A DNA stretch of 64,000 bases from Streptomyces sp. AV19 (GTDB lineage: Bacteria; Actinomycetota; Actinomycetes; Streptomycetales; Streptomycetaceae). Positions 26,346-35,008 of the stretch are shown here, piece after piece (position 1 is the first letter of the stretch; each line of letters begins with the position of its first letter). The DNA lies in assembly GCF_015999245.1 (NCBI RefSeq), contig NZ_JAEAMR010000022.1:399703-463702 (forward strand). Reading direction: 5' to 3'. Both the position numbers and the translations under genes were made by a program. The notes below the pieces were generated by a model. It worked only from the letters and a program-made list of their open reading frames with translations, was not told where the DNA came from and did no database searches.

Positions 26346-27059
26346 TCAGCACCCCAGCCACACCCGCCGATTCCGCGCCACCGTATGCACCCGATCCACC
26401 CGCTCCGGCCGCAGCACCCCTCCCAGCGCGCCGAGCCCGGCAACCTGATGCTCCGTCACGACCCGTACATCACCATCGCCCGCATCGATCTCCGTCGCCC
26501 CCACCAACACCACCACCCCCCGCACCCGCACGGAAAACCCGCACCCCCGCGCGAGCGCCGGCGCACACCGAGCGGCGTTCTGCCGGACCCGGCGGACGAC
26601 GGGGCGCGGATGGCGCTCCCCCGGCACCCGCACGCACTCGTCGTCCGCCCGGACGAGCCCCCGCCGCACCGGCTCGACGTGCACGCAGAACACCCCGCCG
26701 GGCCCGATCAGCAGGTGGGAGACGACCGCGTCGCCGGGCAGGGCGACCGAGTGGAGCACCTCCCAGCCGCCCGGCGTCAGCACTTCCAGGGCCGCCCCGA
26801 CGAGTTGTTCGGCGGCCAGCGCCCGCCGCCAGGCGTCCTCCACAGGCCGGCGGCCGAGCAGCCGGGCGAACAGCAGGGACCAGCGTCCGGCCCGGGACGC
26901 GTCGAGTCCGGCGCGGAGCGTCTCGCCGGGGCGGTTGGGGGCGAGGTCGTCGTCGGGGTGGAGGAACAGCCGGTCCGGGTCGTAGCTCCTCCCGGCGGCT
27001 CCGCACTTGCCCCTCGCGCCCGTTCCCGTCCCCGTCTCCGGCCGCTCACGCACGCCCAT
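26346..27059 (-). CDS. NERD-domain protein (nuclease-related)
   Basis: 237 aa from the ATG at 27059 (GGAAGGGGG 5 nt upstream). The core AAEQLVGAALEVLTPGGWEVLHSV followed by SHLLIGPGGVFCVHV is the NERD pattern; the usual aspartates before HLLIGP (DIDH) are replaced by VVSH, so catalysis is doubtful. An N-terminal segment of about 90 residues has no recognised domain. Such stand-alone NERD proteins are common in Streptomyces and of unknown role. It is divergent from the peptidase gene. Confidence 0.78.
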   Translation of the reverse strand: MGVRERPETGTGTGARGKCGAAGRSYDPDRLFLHPDDDLAPNRPGETLRAGLDASRAGRWSLLFARLLGRRPVEDAWRRALAAEQLVGAALEVLTPGGWEVLHSVALPGDAVVSHLLIGPGGVFCVHVEPVRRGLVRADDECVRVPGERHPRPVVRRVRQNAARCAPALARGCGFSVRVRGVVVLVGATEIDAGDGDVRVVTEHQVAGLGALGGVLRPERVDRVHTVARNRRVWLGC

Positions 27060-27189
27060 CACCCCCTTCCGCCATCTTGCCGCAGTTGGGCGGCAACCAA
27101 CCCGACCGAACATCTGTCGGGCGAACCGACGGGCCGCCGCCACCCCACCCCGCCCCGACCACCTCTTCGGGCCCTTCGCCGCCGACATC

Positions 27190-27264
27190 GCCGCCGGGTG
27201 CTTTACTTCACCGACTGCCGAATCAAATATCCCTTTTGTCGCAATTAGATATGAAGGGACACCC
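27190..27264 (+). promoter_or_regulatory. AT-rich promoter region of the secreted peptidase gene
   Basis: The 75 bp before the GTG at 27265 are markedly AT-richer than their surroundings (stretches such as TTTACTTCACC, AATCAAATATCCC and GCAATTAGATATG) and end in GAAGGGAC, a good ribosome site 5 nt before the start. No exact -35/-10 pair can be fixed by eye. Confidence 0.45.
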
Positions 27265-28839
27265 GTGCGCACTGCTGCCCTCTACGGAACCGTCGGCTCC
27301 CTCGTCCTCACCGGACTCACCGTGCTCACCCCCCTGCCGGCCGCCCGGAGCGCCGACGCCCTCCTCTCCCCGGACAGTCCCGCCGAGGCCCGCGGCGTGG
27401 TGCTGGCCGCCGAGCGGGCCGCCGCCCGGGGCATCGCCTTCGGCGCCTGCCCGGCCGCCGAGAACCTGCCCCGGACCGTGGAGTGCGGCACGGTCTCCGT
27501 CCCCATGGACTACGCCAAACCCAACGGCCGGCACATCGCCCTCACCGTCAGCCGCGGCCACGCCACCGGTCCGCGCGCCGCCCGCCAGGGCGCCCTCGTC
27601 TTCAATCCGGGCGGCCCCGGCGGCTCCGGCATGATCTTCCCGCTGCTCGCCGGCCTGCCCCAGTGGCAACGGCTCGCCGAGGCATACGACTTCGTCGGCT
27701 ACGCGCCCCGCGGCGTCGCCCGTTCCGCCCCGCTGTCCTGCATGGACCCGGCCGCGTTCGCCCAGGCGCCGGGCGACGCGCCGGAGCAGCCCACCGCCGC
27801 GTACAAGAAGCAGCGGATCGCCAAGGCCAAGGCGTACGCGCAGGGTTGCCGCAACCGGACGGGCGCCGACCTCCAGTTCTTCACCAGCCGCAACAACGCC
27901 CGCGACCTCGACGTGCTCCGCGCGGCCCTGGGCGAGCAGCGGCTCAACTACCTCGGGGCGTCCTACGGGACGTACTTCGGCGCCGTGTACGCCACGCTCT
28001 TCCCCGGGCACGTGCGCCGGATGGTCTTCGACAGCGTGGTCAACCCGGACCCGCGGAAGGTCTGGTACCGCAACAACCTCGACCAGTCAGCCGCGTTCGA
28101 GCGGCGCTGGACCGACTGGCGGCGCTGGGCCGCCCGGCACGACGCCCTCTACCACCTCGGGCGCACCGAGAGCCGGGTCCTCGCCTCGTACCACAAGGCG
28201 ATGGACCAGCTCCGGCGCCGGGCCGCGGGCGGCAAGGTCGGACCCGGCCAGCTCCAGGCCGCCCTCGTCCGGGCCGGCTACACCGACAGCGCGTGGGCGT
28301 CCGGGGCCCGGGCCCTCGCCGCGTACCTGCGCGGCGACGACGGCCCGCTGATCGCGCTCGCCGGCCCCGGCGCGGCCGGCGCCCCGGCGGCGGAGAACAG
28401 CAACGCCGTCTACACCGCCGTGGAGTGCAACGACGCGCATTGGCCGCGCAGTTGGCACCAGTGGGACCGGGACAACACCCGCCTCGCCCGCAAGGCGCCG
28501 TTCGAGACCTGGGCCAACGCCTTCATGAACCTGCCGTGCGCCTACTGGACGACGCCCCGGCAGCGGCCGCTGGACGTCCGGGTGGCCCGCAAGGCGCTGC
28601 CGCCCGTCCTGCTGCTGGCGGCCGAGCGGGACGCGGCGACGCCGTACGCGGGGGCGCTGGAGCTCCAGCGCCGGCTGCCGGGGGCGGCGCTGGTGACGGA
28701 GCGGGGTGCGGGGACGCACGGCATCGGGGGCGGCCCGAACGCGTGCGTCAACGGTCACTGGGAGAAGTACCTGCTGACCGGGGTGCTCCCGGCGCGCCGT
28801 ACGACGTGCGCGGGGCGTCCGGAGCCGCGGGCGAGCTAG
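27265..28839 (+). CDS. Secreted alpha/beta-hydrolase peptidase (S33, Tap/Slp-like)
   Basis: 524 aa from the GTG at 27265. A signal peptide covers about residues 1-29. The catalytic set is visible: NPGGPGGSGMIF oxyanion region near 113, nucleophile Ser in GASYGTYFG near 234, Asp in ERDAATPYAG near 455 and His in GTHGIGGG near 487. This is the tripeptidyl aminopeptidase (Tap/SlpD/SlpE) group of Streptomyces that trims N-terminal peptides from secreted proteins. Lack of a lipobox suggests free secretion. It is convergent with hemQ. Confidence 0.88.
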   Translation: MRTAALYGTVGSLVLTGLTVLTPLPAARSADALLSPDSPAEARGVVLAAERAAARGIAFGACPAAENLPRTVECGTVSVPMDYAKPNGRHIALTVSRGHATGPRAARQGALVFNPGGPGGSGMIFPLLAGLPQWQRLAEAYDFVGYAPRGVARSAPLSCMDPAAFAQAPGDAPEQPTAAYKKQRIAKAKAYAQGCRNRTGADLQFFTSRNNARDLDVLRAALGEQRLNYLGASYGTYFGAVYATLFPGHVRRMVFDSVVNPDPRKVWYRNNLDQSAAFERRWTDWRRWAARHDALYHLGRTESRVLASYHKAMDQLRRRAAGGKVGPGQLQAALVRAGYTDSAWASGARALAAYLRGDDGPLIALAGPGAAGAPAAENSNAVYTAVECNDAHWPRSWHQWDRDNTRLARKAPFETWANAFMNLPCAYWTTPRQRPLDVRVARKALPPVLLLAAERDAATPYAGALELQRRLPGAALVTERGAGTHGIGGGPNACVNGHWEKYLLTGVLPARRTTCAGRPEPRAS

Positions 28840-28845
28840 CGCCCC

Positions 28846-28888
28846 CTCAAATGCCGGACAGGCTGAACCAGCCCGTCCGGCGTTTGAG
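28846..28888. terminator. Bidirectional hairpin terminator formed by facing motif A units
   Basis: Left arm 28846-28865 (CTCAAATGCCGGACAGGCTG) and right arm 28869-28888 pair over 20 bp with one G-U pair and one mismatch around an AAC loop. It lies between the convergent peptidase and hemQ genes, followed by a motif B copy near 28930. Confidence 0.75.
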
Positions 28889-28985
28889 GACGAACGCGGC
28901 GCAGCCGCGTTGCACCCGCGCGAAGCGCGAAGAAACGGTGAAAGGGCGGGGCGGGGAGAGAAAACCCCGGCCCCGCCGGACGGCC

Positions 28986-29699
28986 CTACGCCAGCCCCGC
29001 CACCAGCTCCGCGACCGCCTTGCGGCGACCCGTGTAGAACGGCACCTCCTCGCGGACGTGCATCCGCGCCTCCGAGGCCCGCAGGTGGCGCATCAGGTCC
29101 ACGATCCGGTACAGGTCGTTCGCCTCGAAGGCCAGGATCCACTCGTAGTCGCCCAGCGAGAACGAGGCGACCGTGTTGGCCCGGACGTCCGGGTAGCCGC
29201 GGGCCATCTTGCCGTGGTCGGCGAGCATGCGGCGGCGGTCCTCGTCGGGCAGCAGGTACCAGTCGTAGGAGCGCACGAAGGGGTACACGCTGACGTAGTC
29301 GCGCGGCGTCTCGTCCGCGAGGAACGCCGGGATGTGCGACTTGTTGAACTCCGCCGGGCGGTGCAGCGCCATGTTCGACCACACCGGCTCCAGGGCGCGC
29401 CCGAGCCGCGTGCGGCGGAAGCGGTTGTAGGCGTCCTGGAGCGCGTCCGAGGTCTCGGAGTGCCACCAGATCATCACGTCGGCGTCGGCCCGCAGCCCGG
29501 AGAGGTCGTAGGTGCCGCGCACCGTGACGTCCTTCTCGGCGAGCTGCGCGAAGAGCTCCTCGACCTCCTCCGCGAAGCCGGACCGGTCCTGCGGGAGCAC
29601 GTCGCGCAGCTTGAACACCGACCAGAGGGTGTAGCGGATGACCTCGTTGAGGTCCTTGGCCTTCTTGCCGGCGTTCGGGATCTTCTGGGCGTCAGTCAT
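28986..29699 (-). CDS. hemQ: Coproheme decarboxylase HemQ (ChdC)
   Basis: Converts coproheme to heme b by two oxidative decarboxylations, the last step of the coproporphyrin-dependent pathway of Gram-positives. 237 aa from the ATG at 29699. The chlorite-dismutase-like fold shows VSVYPFVRSYDWYLLP (catalytic Tyr region), ADHGKMARGYPDVRANT (axial His) and FSLGDYEWILAFEA. It lies 5 bp downstream of hemY and is cotranscribed with it. Confidence 0.96.
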   Translation of the reverse strand: MTDAQKIPNAGKKAKDLNEVIRYTLWSVFKLRDVLPQDRSGFAEEVEELFAQLAEKDVTVRGTYDLSGLRADADVMIWWHSETSDALQDAYNRFRRTRLGRALEPVWSNMALHRPAEFNKSHIPAFLADETPRDYVSVYPFVRSYDWYLLPDEDRRRMLADHGKMARGYPDVRANTVASFSLGDYEWILAFEANDLYRIVDLMRHLRASEARMHVREEVPFYTGRRKAVAELVAGLA

Positions 29700-29704
29700 G
29701 GTCC

Positions 29705-31147
29705 CTATTGTCCCCCCGCGGCGCCGGCGCCCTCGGGCAGGGTCGGCATGACCGGCAAGGCCGCGAGGAGCTCCTCGGCCGCCCGGCGCGCGCCGGCGAC
29801 GCAGGACGGGATGCCGACGCCGTCGTAGGCGGCGCCGCAGACGCGCAGGCCGGGCAGGGCGGCGACGCGGGCGCGGACGCGGGCGACGCGGTCGAGGTGG
29901 CCGACCGGGTACTGCGGCAGGCCCCGGTCCCAGCGGGTGACGCGGCTCTCCAGCGGCGTCGCGGCCAGGCCCACCGCGGCGCGCAGGTCCTCCAGGGACA
30001 ACCGCACCAACTCCTCGTCGGAGCGCAGCAGATCGGCCTCGTCGTCGTAGCGGCCGATGGAGGTGCGCAGGACGAAGACGTCCGGGTCCGCCTCGTCGAT
30101 CCAGCCCCACTTGTTGCTGGCGAAGGTGGACGCCTTGATCCGCCGGCCGTCGCCCGGCGGCACGAGGAAGCCGCTGCCGCGGGGCAGCCCGGCGACGTCG
30201 GCACGGCGGAAGGCCAGGGTGACCAGGGCCATGGAGGCGTAGTCGATCTCCGCGAGCTCCCCGGCGGCGGCCCCGGCGACCCGGGCGAGCAGCCGCGCCG
30301 CGTCGTGCGCGGGCGTCGCGAGGACGACGGCGTCCGCGGTGGCGTACGCGCCGTCGAGGTCGAGCCGCCAGCCGTCGGGGGTCCGCTCCAGCTCCACGAC
30401 CGGCGTGCCGGTGCGGATCTCGCCGCCGGCGGCGCGCACGGCGCGGGCGACGGCGGCCGGCAGGGTCCCGACGCCGCCGGCGAGGCCGGCGAAGACGGGC
30501 CCGCTCCGCGCGGGCGCGGCGGCGGTCAGGGCGCGGACGGCCTCGGTCAGCGAGCGGTGGGCGCGGGCGGCCTCGAAGAGCTTGGGGACGGCGGCGCGCA
30601 TCGAGGTGCGGTAGGCGTCGCCGGCGTAGACGCCGCCGAGCAGCGGTTCCACCAGCCGGTCCACGACCTCGCGGCCCAGCCGTTCGGCCACGTACGCGCC
30701 GACGGCCACGTCGTCGCCGATCTCGGTGGGCGGCAGGTCGGCGTCGCGGGCGACGGCGGCCAGGCCCTCGGGCGAGAGCACCCCGGAGGCGGCGAGCGCG
30801 TCGAGGTCGCCGGGGACGCCCATCATCTGGCCCTTGGGCAGCGGGCGGAGACCGCCGCGGGTCCACACCCCGGCGGTGGCGGTGGCGGGCGGCTGGAGGC
30901 GGTCGCCCAGACCGACGGAACGGGCGAGGTCCACGGCCTCCGGCCGCCGCGCCAGCATCGACTCGGCGCCGAGGTCCACGGGCACGCCCGCGATCTCGCC
31001 CGCGAGGAGCTTGCCGCCCAGGCGGCCGGTGTCCTCGAAGACCGTGACGCGCGCCCCCCCCTCCAGCAGGCGCAGGGCGGCGGTCAGCCCCGAGATGCCG
31101 CCGCCGATCACGGCCACGTGGTGTGCGCGGTTCCGGTCCTCACTCAT
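29705..31147 (-). CDS. hemY: Coproporphyrinogen III oxidase CgoX (HemY/HemG type)
   Basis: FAD enzyme oxidising coproporphyrinogen III to coproporphyrin III before iron insertion. 480 aa. The N-terminal dinucleotide fold VAVIGGGISGLTAALRLLEGG and the GGK motif (GRLGGKL) are present, with the conserved LGAESML and the C-terminal RVCGAAYDGVGIPSCV FAD-contact region. In other Streptomyces it lies near hemE; here a pca/pobA block separates the two. Confidence 0.93.
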   Translation of the reverse strand: MSEDRNRAHHVAVIGGGISGLTAALRLLEGGARVTVFEDTGRLGGKLLAGEIAGVPVDLGAESMLARRPEAVDLARSVGLGDRLQPPATATAGVWTRGGLRPLPKGQMMGVPGDLDALAASGVLSPEGLAAVARDADLPPTEIGDDVAVGAYVAERLGREVVDRLVEPLLGGVYAGDAYRTSMRAAVPKLFEAARAHRSLTEAVRALTAAAPARSGPVFAGLAGGVGTLPAAVARAVRAAGGEIRTGTPVVELERTPDGWRLDLDGAYATADAVVLATPAHDAARLLARVAGAAAGELAEIDYASMALVTLAFRRADVAGLPRGSGFLVPPGDGRRIKASTFASNKWGWIDEADPDVFVLRTSIGRYDDEADLLRSDEELVRLSLEDLRAAVGLAATPLESRVTRWDRGLPQYPVGHLDRVARVRARVAALPGLRVCGAAYDGVGIPSCVAGARRAAEELLAALPVMPTLPEGAGAAGGQ

Positions 31148-31258
31148 GGCCTCACTGTCTCAGACGCCTCCCGGCCGCCGGTCCGCGCCCCATTGACAGC
31201 GTTCCGCCGGGGTGCCGAGACTCGCGACCGAATGATCAGTCGGCACCGCCGGTCCGGC

Positions 31259-31341
31259 GCAGACCTCTCAGCAGACCCCGCAGCAGACCTTTCAGCAGGC
31301 ATCACAGCAGGCATCGCAGCAGACTCTCAGCAGACCTCTCA
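31259..31341 (+). repeat. Seven tandem copies of a 12-bp unit in the pcaF leader
   Basis: Units of the type GCAGACCTCTCA repeat seven times without gaps (one unit is 11 bp; two are GCAGGCATC(A/G)CA variants). The array ends directly against GGGGAG, the ribosome site of pcaF. It is non-coding in context and is the only clear feature of the 205-bp spacer between the divergent hemY and pcaF. Confidence 0.85.
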
Positions 31342-31352
31342 GGGGAGACCGC

Positions 31353-32546
31353 ATGAACGACCGCATCCGGGACGTGTACGTCGCCGACGCCGTCCGCACC
31401 CCCATCGGCAAGTACAGCGGCGCCCTGGCCGGCGTCCGCCCCGACGACCTGGCCGCGCATGTCATCCGGTCCCTGGTGGGCCGCTCGCCCGCGCTCGACC
31501 CGGCCGGGATCGGCGAGGTGGTGCTCGGCAACGCCAACGGCGCCGGCGAGGAGAACCGCAACGTGGGCCGCATGGCCGTGCTCCTCGCGGGCCTGCCGGT
31601 GACCGTGCCCGGCTCCACGGTCAACCGGCTGTGCGCCTCCGGGCTGGAGGCCGTCGTCCAGGCGTACCGGGCGGTCGCCGTCGGGGACGCCTCGGTGGTG
31701 GTGGCGGGCGGCGTCGAGTCGATGAGCCGCGCGCCCTGGGTGATGCCCAAGGCCGAGCGTGCCTTCCCCTCCGGCCACCAGCAGCTGTACTCGACGACGC
31801 TGGGCTGGCGGATGACCAACCCGGCCATGCCCGTGGAGTGGACGGTCTCCCTCGGCGAGGGCGCCGAGCGGATCGCCGAGAAGCACGGCATCGGCCGCGC
31901 CGAGCAGGACGCCTTCGCCCTCGCCAGCCACCAAAAGGCGGCGCGGGCCTGGCGGGACGGCGCCTTCGCCGACGAGGTCGTCCCGCTGCCGGACGTCGGC
32001 CTCGCCCGCGACGAGAGCGTCCGCGACACCACCTCGACGGAGGCCCTGGCGAAGCTGAAGCCGGTGTTCCGCCCGGAGGGGGGCACGGTGACCGCGGGCA
32101 ACTCCTGCCCGCTCAACGACGGTGCCGCCGCGCTGCTGATCTGCGACGAGGAGGGGCTGCGCGCGACGGGCCGCGAGCCGCTGGCCCGGATCCGGGCGTC
32201 GGCGGTCACCGGCATCGAGCCGGACCTGTACGGGCTGGGCCCGGTGGCGGCCGTGCGGCGCGCGCTCGGCCGGGCCGGCCGTACCTTCGCCGACCTGACA
32301 CATTTCGAGCTGAACGAGGCGTATGCCGCACAGGCCCTGGGATGCTTCGCGGAGTGGCCGGAACTCGACCCCGCCCTCGTCAACCAGCGCGGCGGAGCCC
32401 TCGCCATCGGGCACCCGCTGGGTGCCTCCGGCGCCCGGCTCGCCGGTTCCCTCGCCCACCAGCTCGCCGCGGCGGGGTCCGGAACGGGCGTGGCGGCACT
32501 GTGCATCGGCGTGGGGCAGGGCCAGGCGCTGGTCCTCGAACGCTGA
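31353..32546 (+). CDS. pcaF: 3-oxoadipyl-CoA thiolase PcaF
   Basis: Thiolase cleaving beta-ketoadipyl-CoA to succinyl-CoA and acetyl-CoA at the end of the beta-ketoadipate pathway. 397 aa. Active Cys in NRLCASGLEAV near residue 90, His in GHPLGASGARLAGSL near 352 and the final CIGVGQGQ (usually CIGGGQG). GGGGAG lies 5 nt before the ATG. A generic acetyl-CoA acetyltransferase is the alternative; the following pobA-pcaHG favours PcaF. The other pathway genes (pcaB, pcaL or pcaCD, pcaIJ) are not in the window. Confidence 0.85.
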   Translation: MNDRIRDVYVADAVRTPIGKYSGALAGVRPDDLAAHVIRSLVGRSPALDPAGIGEVVLGNANGAGEENRNVGRMAVLLAGLPVTVPGSTVNRLCASGLEAVVQAYRAVAVGDASVVVAGGVESMSRAPWVMPKAERAFPSGHQQLYSTTLGWRMTNPAMPVEWTVSLGEGAERIAEKHGIGRAEQDAFALASHQKAARAWRDGAFADEVVPLPDVGLARDESVRDTTSTEALAKLKPVFRPEGGTVTAGNSCPLNDGAAALLICDEEGLRATGREPLARIRASAVTGIEPDLYGLGPVAAVRRALGRAGRTFADLTHFELNEAYAAQALGCFAEWPELDPALVNQRGGALAIGHPLGASGARLAGSLAHQLAAAGSGTGVAALCIGVGQGQALVLER

Positions 32547-32578
32547 AAGCGCCGGACTCCCCGGGAGGCGACCCGCAC

Positions 32579-33766
32579 GTGCGCACCACCGTCGGCATCG
32601 TCGGGGCCGGACCCGCCGGCCTCCTGCTCGCCCGGCTGCTGCACCGGGCCGGGGTGGACTGCGTGGTGCTGGAGGCGCGGAGCCGGGCCCGGGTGGAGGG
32701 GCGGCAGCGGGCCGGGATCCTGGAGCAGGGCGCGGTGGACGCCCTGCGGGCCTGCGGCGCGGCCGGCCGACTCGATGTGGAGGGCGTGCTCCACGAGGGG
32801 TTCGAACTGCGCTTCGGCGGCCGGGCGCACCGCTTCGACGTGGCGGGGCGGACCGGCGGCCGGGCCACGACGCTCTATCCGCAGCACGAGCTCGTCAAGG
32901 ACCTGATCTCGCTTCAGCTCGCCGACGGGCCGCCGCTGCTGTTCGACGCCCCGGTGACCGCCCTGGAGGGGCTGGACGGCGACCGGCCGGTGATCCGCTG
33001 GACCCGGGACGGGACGGAGCAGGTGCTGGAGTGCGCCTACGTGGCCGGGTGCGACGGCGCGGACGGCGCCGGGCGACGGGCCCTGCTGGCCACCGGGACG
33101 GCACGGCTGCACGCGCGCGGCTACCCCTACGCCTGGCTGGGTGTCTCCGCCGCCGCCCCGCCCGCGGCCGACGAACTCCTGCTGGCCGCGCACGACCGAG
33201 GCTTCGCGCTGCACGGCATGCGCTCCCCCGCCCTCTCCCGCCTCTACCTCCAGGTGCCTGCGGGCACCGGGCCCGACGAGTGGCCGGAGGCCCGGATCCG
33301 GGACGAACTGGAGGCCCGGCTGGCCGTCGCGGACCGGCCGCTGAACCCCGGGCCGCTCTCGGACCGGTGCGTGTTCCCGCTGCGCGGCGAGGTGGTCGAA
33401 CCGATGCGCCACGGGCGCCTGTTGCTGGCCGGCGACGCCGCGCACGTCGTGCCGCCCACCGCGGCCAAGGGGCTGAGCCTGGCCTTCTCCGACGTCGTCA
33501 CCATGGCCCGCGGGTTCACGTACTGGCGCCGGAACGGCTCGACCGCCCTGCTCGACCGCTACTCGGACCACTGTCTGCGCCGGGTCTGGCAGGTCCAGCA
33601 CTTCGCGCACGCGATGACGACGCTGCTGCACGCGGCGCCGGGCGCGGACGCCTACGAGCGCCGGCTGCGGGCCAGCCGGCTCGACCGGCTCGTGGGGCCC
33701 ACGGCCGCCGCGGCGGAGTTCGCGGAGAACTACGCCGGGCTGCCGACCGAGGTGCCCTTCGTCTGA
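32579..33766 (+). CDS. pobA: 4-Hydroxybenzoate 3-monooxygenase PobA
   Basis: FAD/NAD(P)H hydroxylase turning 4-hydroxybenzoate into protocatechuate. 395 aa from the GTG at 32579, set by GGGAGG 10 nt upstream. FAD motifs: GIVGAGPAGLLLARLL at the N-terminus, the middle DG motif in AGCDGADG, and LLLAGDAAHVVPPTAAKGLSLA near residue 285. RAGILEQGAVDALR near 44 is typical of PobA. It supplies protocatechuate to PcaHG encoded next. Confidence 0.93.
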   Translation: MRTTVGIVGAGPAGLLLARLLHRAGVDCVVLEARSRARVEGRQRAGILEQGAVDALRACGAAGRLDVEGVLHEGFELRFGGRAHRFDVAGRTGGRATTLYPQHELVKDLISLQLADGPPLLFDAPVTALEGLDGDRPVIRWTRDGTEQVLECAYVAGCDGADGAGRRALLATGTARLHARGYPYAWLGVSAAAPPAADELLLAAHDRGFALHGMRSPALSRLYLQVPAGTGPDEWPEARIRDELEARLAVADRPLNPGPLSDRCVFPLRGEVVEPMRHGRLLLAGDAAHVVPPTAAKGLSLAFSDVVTMARGFTYWRRNGSTALLDRYSDHCLRRVWQVQHFAHAMTTLLHAAPGADAYERRLRASRLDRLVGPTAAAAEFAENYAGLPTEVPFV

Positions 33767-33795
33767 CGGCCGGCAGGCAGGGGTAGGCACAGCCC

Positions 33796-34437
33796 ATGAC
33801 GGTTCCCTACGTTCCGTACTCCGGAATCCCCCGACGGCAGCCGCAGCACCCGCCCGTGCTCCTCCCCTCCGGCCCGGAGGCGGCGGAACTGACCGGCCCG
33901 GTCTTCGGACCGGCCGCGGTGGGCCCCCTGGACCACGACCTGACCCGGCAGCACGCCGGGGAGCCACGGGGCGAACGCATCACCGTCTCCGGCCGGATAC
34001 TCGACCGCCGAGGCCGGCCCGTGCGCGGCCAGCTGATCGAGATATGGCAGGCCAACGCGGCGGGCAGATACGCCCACCCCGCCGACCGGAACCCCGCCCC
34101 GCCGGACCCGGACTTCACCGGGACCGGCCGCTGCCTCACCGACGACGAGGGCCGCTACCGCTTCACCACGATCCGCCCCGGCGCCTACCCGGTGGACACC
34201 TCGTGGCGCCCGGCCCACATCCACTTCTCCCTCTTCGGCACGGCCTTCGCCCAACGCCTGGTGACCCAGATGTACTTCCCCGGCGACCCGCTCCTGGCCC
34301 GCGACGGCATCCATCACGCCGTCCACGACCCCGCCGCGCGGAGGCGCCTGATCGCCGCCCACGACCCGGCACTGGGCTACCGCTGGGACGTGGTCCTGGA
34401 CGGCCCGCGCGCGACGTGGACGGAGGGGACGCGATGA
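33796..34437 (+). CDS. pcaH: Protocatechuate 3,4-dioxygenase beta subunit PcaH
   Basis: Catalytic iron subunit of the ring-cleaving intradiol dioxygenase that gives 3-carboxymuconate. 213 aa. The iron ligands are in place: Tyr in AGRYAHP near residue 94, Tyr in RPGAYPVD near 133, and the two histidines of WRPAHIHFSLFG near 145-147. Its stop overlaps the pcaG ATG by 4 nt. It follows pobA at 29 bp in one operon. Confidence 0.93.
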   Translation: MTVPYVPYSGIPRRQPQHPPVLLPSGPEAAELTGPVFGPAAVGPLDHDLTRQHAGEPRGERITVSGRILDRRGRPVRGQLIEIWQANAAGRYAHPADRNPAPPDPDFTGTGRCLTDDEGRYRFTTIRPGAYPVDTSWRPAHIHFSLFGTAFAQRLVTQMYFPGDPLLARDGIHHAVHDPAARRRLIAAHDPALGYRWDVVLDGPRATWTEGTR

Positions 34438-34862
34438 CGACGCCGCCTACGCCGCCCCAGACGATCGGCCCGTACTTCGGCCCGGCGCTGCGCCCGCTGG
34501 GCGGCTCGGGAGCGGTGACCCTGCGCGGCCGCGTCCTGGACGGGGACGGAACGGGCGTCCCGGACGCGCTCCTCGAGTTCTGGCCGCCGTTCGTCCGCGT
34601 CGCGACGGACGACGACGGCGGTTACGCGGCGCGTGTGCCCCTGCCCCTCGCCCCTCCATACCTCGCGGTATGCGTCCACGCACGGGGCCTGCCCCGCCCC
34701 CTGTTCACCCGCGCCTACTTCGCGGACCCACCGGACGATCCGCTCCTGTCGGCCCTCCCGCCGACCCGCCGCGCGATGCTACGGGCGGCACCCGGCCCGT
34801 CGGCACACCGCTTCGACATCCGCCTGAGCGGCGACAACGAAACGGTCTTCCTGGCCTTCTGA
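34434..34862 (+). CDS. pcaG: Short protocatechuate 3,4-dioxygenase alpha subunit PcaG
   Basis: 142 aa, where the family is usually about 190-200. The N-terminal PPQTIGPYFGPAL, the RVLDGDGTGVPDALLEFW strand and the C-terminal HRFDIRLSGDNETVFLAF are all recognisable. The segment after LLEFW that normally reads like QADPDGRFAHP ... FGR is missing, and the AxHIxxSVF-type strand is shortened to YLAVCVHARGL. It is translationally coupled to pcaH. Whether this internally deleted subunit still pairs with PcaH is uncertain; a natural short variant or a damaged gene are both possible. Confidence 0.82.
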   Translation: MTTPPTPPQTIGPYFGPALRPLGGSGAVTLRGRVLDGDGTGVPDALLEFWPPFVRVATDDDGGYAARVPLPLAPPYLAVCVHARGLPRPLFTRAYFADPPDDPLLSALPPTRRAMLRAAPGPSAHRFDIRLSGDNETVFLAF

Positions 34863-34879
34863 CGGGGAATCACGCCCCG

Positions 34880-35005
34880 GCCCCGCCCTTTCACCGTTTC
34901 TCGCGCGCTCCGCGCAGGGCAACGCGGCTGCGCCGCGTTCGTCCTCAAACGCCGGACGGCTGAAATAGCTGCGGAAACGGTGAAAGGGCGGGGCGGGGAG
35001 AAAAC
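34880..35005. repeat. Motif B-A-B repeat cluster between convergent pcaG and hemE
   Basis: CCCGCCCTTTCACCGTTTCT (about 34890), an inverted motif A copy (34941-34962), and AAACGGTGAAAGGGCGGGGC (about 34975) face one another and can form a long imperfect stem. It separates two convergent genes, so it probably terminates both. Confidence 0.8.
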
Positions 35006-35008
35006 CCC

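Noticed and set aside
31259..31341. Possible CRISPR array
   Set aside because: The 12-bp units are contiguous with no unique spacers, and no cas genes are present.
31353..32546. Generic acetyl-CoA acetyltransferase instead of PcaF
   Set aside because: The motifs fit both, but immediate linkage to pobA-pcaHG favours 3-oxoadipyl-CoA thiolase.
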